Notes under the pieces: model-generated
The model's database searches: none
What the model saw: the letters and a program-made list of their open reading frames with translations, nothing else
Told to the model about the DNA's origin: nothing
Shown: positions 39,110 through 40,842 of the stretch, in pieces
Position numbering within the stretch: position 1 is the first letter of the stretch
How the letters are laid out: each line of letters opens with the position of its first letter
Origin: Alistipes sp.
GTDB lineage: Bacteria > Bacteroidota > Bacteroidia > Bacteroidales > Rikenellaceae
DNA: 40,842 bases
Reading direction: 5' to 3'
NCBI GenBank assembly: GCA_017558115.1
Contig: JAFYWG010000059.1
Location: 1-40,842, forward strand
Position numbers and translations under genes: made by a program

Positions 39110-40402
39110 GCCAGTCCAAGTAAGGGTAATCTTATTCTGCTGTGGGGCGTCGTCAAGGGCATCGATAACGATAGTGTATGTGCCATCGCCATTCGAGGTA
39201 ATAGTCACACTACCCTCGTAGAGTGGTGCCTGTGACACGCAGAGACCATCCTTATATACCATAAAGAGTGAGCCAAGGAGGAGGTCAGAGTCGGTTGAGA
39301 CACGGAAGCCTGGAACAAAGACGTTGGCACGGAAATCGGGCTTAGTCTCATCCTCGACGCTGAAGCCAGAGGCTACATAGGTGCCAGTAAAGTCGGTGGT
39401 TGAGTTATTGAGGAAATCGATAACGACATATGTGCCTTGAGTGTAACCATCATCACAGATAAACTCGATGCACCAGTTATTATACCCGCATTCCCAATAA
39501 TCACCATAAGATGAAACAATAGCATAACAGTTAGATACATCGATAACTGTATCCTTTGTAAGGCTTGAAACATAGTCAGTAATGACATATGCTGAGAGTG
39601 AGTAGTCGCTATCGAAGGTTACATGGTACTCGGTGTTGTTAACAAAGGCCTCAAGCTCGAAGTGGTTACCATTTACAGTGAGCTTAGCATCCTCCAACGG
39701 CATAGCCCAGCCCTCCATATTCTCGTCTACCCACGAGTAGTCGGTATTGCCGATGTCAACGATGGTATACTCATCGTAACGCAATGTATAGTCTAAGCTG
39801 TACTCGCCATCGGGAATCTTGACATTTGATTCATCAGCGGGCATGGGAGCGATAAGGTCGAGGCGGAAGTACTCACCACCAGCAACAGCAGCGCCATCGA
39901 CGAAGCCATCCTTAGTAAGGATAATCCAGTAGTGGCCAACACCCTCCTTAAGATTGTCGCCATAGTAGCTGCCAACGAGCTGATTTGCAGCAATATCAAC
40001 ACGCTCAGCAGGCTTCTCCACAACAGCTAAGTCCTGCTCAACAATAACGGTGAACGACAACGCGCCATAGCTGACGATAACAGCACCCTCGCGCACAGCA
40101 TCGGTAGTATTCTCCGATATAGAGACCTTAACAACACCACTAACAGAGCAATCCGCAGCGGTAATCATAGCCGAGTTTACAACATTAGCCTTGACAGACA
40201 TACCCTCCACGGGGTTAGTGAGCGAATAGCTAATCTCGAAGTCGCCACCATCGCGATTTACGCGCAACTTATCCTTTGAGGTGAGCTCGAAGGTTGTCTC
40301 AACCTCCGTATTGTTGTCGTTGGGTGTATTCTGCTTAGTAGGCTCACATGCCATAAGCACAACGAAGCACAGGGCCAAAAGGCCGAAGATAGATTTTCTC
40401 AT
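39098..40402 (-). CDS. BACON-like lipoprotein with duplicated beta domain
   Basis: 434 residues. Signal ending LCFVVLMAC (Cys19), a Thr/Asn linker, then a BACON-like domain (about 38-128: DGGDFEISYSLTNPVEGMSV ... FTVIVEQD) that closely resembles the one in the 380-residue protein after the GH2 enzyme (GGDIAILYSVTNP). Two related beta units follow (NQLVGSYYGDNLKEGVGHYW onward, and YAIVSSYGDYWECGYNNWCI onward), each with a YGD...W start, ending IVIDALDDAPQQNKITLTW. Carbohydrate or surface binding is inference. Terminated by element 2. Confidence 0.78.
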   Translation of the reverse strand: MRKSIFGLLALCFVVLMACEPTKQNTPNDNNTEVETTFELTSKDKLRVNRDGGDFEISYSLTNPVEGMSVKANVVNSAMITAADCSVSGVVKVSISENTTDAVREGAVIVSYGALSFTVIVEQDLAVVEKPAERVDIAANQLVGSYYGDNLKEGVGHYWIILTKDGFVDGAAVAGGEYFRLDLIAPMPADESNVKIPDGEYSLDYTLRYDEYTIVDIGNTDYSWVDENMEGWAMPLEDAKLTVNGNHFELEAFVNNTEYHVTFDSDYSLSAYVITDYVSSLTKDTVIDVSNCYAIVSSYGDYWECGYNNWCIEFICDDGYTQGTYVVIDFLNNSTTDFTGTYVASGFSVEDETKPDFRANVFVPGFRVSTDSDLLLGSLFMVYKDGLCVSQAPLYEGSVTITSNGDGTYTIVIDALDDAPQQNKITLTWTGTFA

Positions 40403-40427
40403 GGTTAAATAGTTTTTTACATGAGGA

Positions 40428-40435
40428 CAAAGTTA
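40428..40435 (-). promoter_or_regulatory. -7 box of the 434-residue lipoprotein gene
   Basis: Minus strand TAACTTTG (40435-40428) fits TAnnTTTG, about 25 bases before the ATG. No TTTG is found at 19-21 bases upstream (the closest is 12 bases away), so the match is partial. Confidence 0.45.
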
Positions 40436-40467
40436 GCAAAAAATCGGCAAAACACACACATATACAA

Positions 40468-40511
40468 AGAAAAACTCTGCGGGTTGGCAGCTGCCTACCC
40501 ACAGAGTTTTA
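40468..40511 (-). terminator. Terminator of rplQ
   Basis: AACTCTGCGGGT (40473-40484) pairs with ACCCACAGAGTT (40497-40508), with inner GGCAG/CTGCC pairs. The minus strand continues with TTTTTCTTTG. It separates the ribosomal operon from the lipoprotein genes. Confidence 0.88.
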
Positions 40512-40547
40512 TTGTTGGGAGAGACTTGCGTCCCTATGAAGTGTTTA

Positions 40548-40842
40548 TTACATCTTCTTACCAACGTTGGTCTTCTTTGCGCCCTTTGCAGCAGAAGCCT
40601 TAGCTGCAGTAGCCTTAGGAGCAGCAGTCTTAGCAGTCTTCTTCTCTGCACCCTCCTCAGTCTCTGTAGACTTCTTGCGTGAACGACGTGTCTTAGGCTT
40701 TGCCTCCTCAGCAGGAGCAGCAGCCTCGCGACCGAATGTGTAAGTCTCGTTGAAGTCAACGAACTCGATGATACACATATCAGCAGCATCACCAAGACGG
40801 AAACCAGTCTTGAGGATACGAGTGTAACCACCGGGACGCTCC
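40548..40842 (-). CDS. rplQ: 50S ribosomal protein L17, C-terminal part (partial)
   Basis: The 97 residues visible begin [20 protein letters not shown] and continue [12 protein letters not shown], the conserved end of the L17 core, then a Lys/Ala/Glu-rich tail of about 65 residues ([20 protein letters not shown] ...) ending TNVGKKM, as in other Bacteroidetes L17 proteins. The N-terminal part is beyond the right edge. Codons are of the highly expressed type. It is the last gene of its operon, closed by the terminator at 40468-40511. Confidence 0.93.
   Translation of the reverse strand, partial: ERPGGYTRILKTGFRLGDAADMCIIEFVDFNETYTFGREAAAPAEEAKPKTRRSRKKSTETEEGAEKKTAKTAAPKATAAKASAAKGAKKTNVGKKM

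Noticed and set aside
1-40842. tRNA or rRNA genes
   Set aside because: No cloverleaf with a T-loop GTTCRA signature or rRNA sequence was recognised on either strand.

Overview
The window looks like chromosome of a gut-type Bacteroidales bacterium; Rikenellaceae/Alistipes-like is plausible, but the genus is not fixed by the sequence alone. The evidence is the housekeeping order (DUF4271-hemD-rnpA-yidD; cmk-ispH), families largely restricted to Bacteroidetes (DUF4954, DUF4374, BACON lipoproteins, DUF3467), many short-spaced lipoprotein signals of the form ...SC/AC, and repeated Bacteroidetes promoters (TTTG, 19-20 bases, TAnnTTTG) instead of E. coli-type -35/-10 boxes. I found no rRNA, tRNA, CRISPR array, transposase or phage genes.

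Layout. (1) 1-10715, plus strand: end of an ECF sigma factor, rsmG, a DUF4954 protein, trxB, a ribonuclease Z, an RNA methyltransferase, then a secreted GH2 beta-galactosidase-type enzyme followed at once by two BACON-containing lipoproteins. (2) rplS (10891-11265) with its own promoter, a leader of about 130 bases and a strong terminator. (3) 11322-16359, minus strand: a TonB receptor, DUF4374 lipoprotein and PepSY membrane protein trio that matches the xusABC siderophore-uptake arrangement. (4) 16577-19835, minus strand: a tight four-gene operon of hemerythrin-like protein, LuxR-type regulator with a degenerate receiver, CutC and a transglutaminase-like lipid-anchored or membrane-anchored protein. 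(5) 19836-20832: an intergenic stretch with a candidate small RNA, DUF3467 and divergent promoters. (6) 20833-29199, plus strand: LysE-family exporter, cmk, ispH, a small membrane protein, an S41 protease, an orphan histidine kinase, DUF4271, hemD, rnpA and yidD. (7) 29272-40402, minus strand: six lipoproteins in a row, three of them (31517-38641) large paralogues built from four repeats of about 120 residues, with ornate intergenic DNA: tandem terminators, a family of nested inverted repeats, poly-C tracts beside promoters and purine/pyrimidine spacers. (8) The C-terminal end of rplQ at the right edge.

The most unusual part is region 7 together with the two lipoproteins after the GH2 enzyme. 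All five repeat proteins share one repeat type (a beta-rich start ending in V/I-T-P-S, a helical middle, and a closing strand like YYIIVFG), and the BACON-like N-terminal domain links the GH2 locus (7690, 8835) to the rplQ-side locus (39098). Codon choice in two of the large paralogues resembles that of trxB and rplS, so I infer that they are abundant surface proteins. The intergenic hairpin elements near 36307-36430 and 38984-39109 keep an identical internal mismatch motif while their stems change in a compensating way, which suggests a structured element not explained by ordinary terminators.
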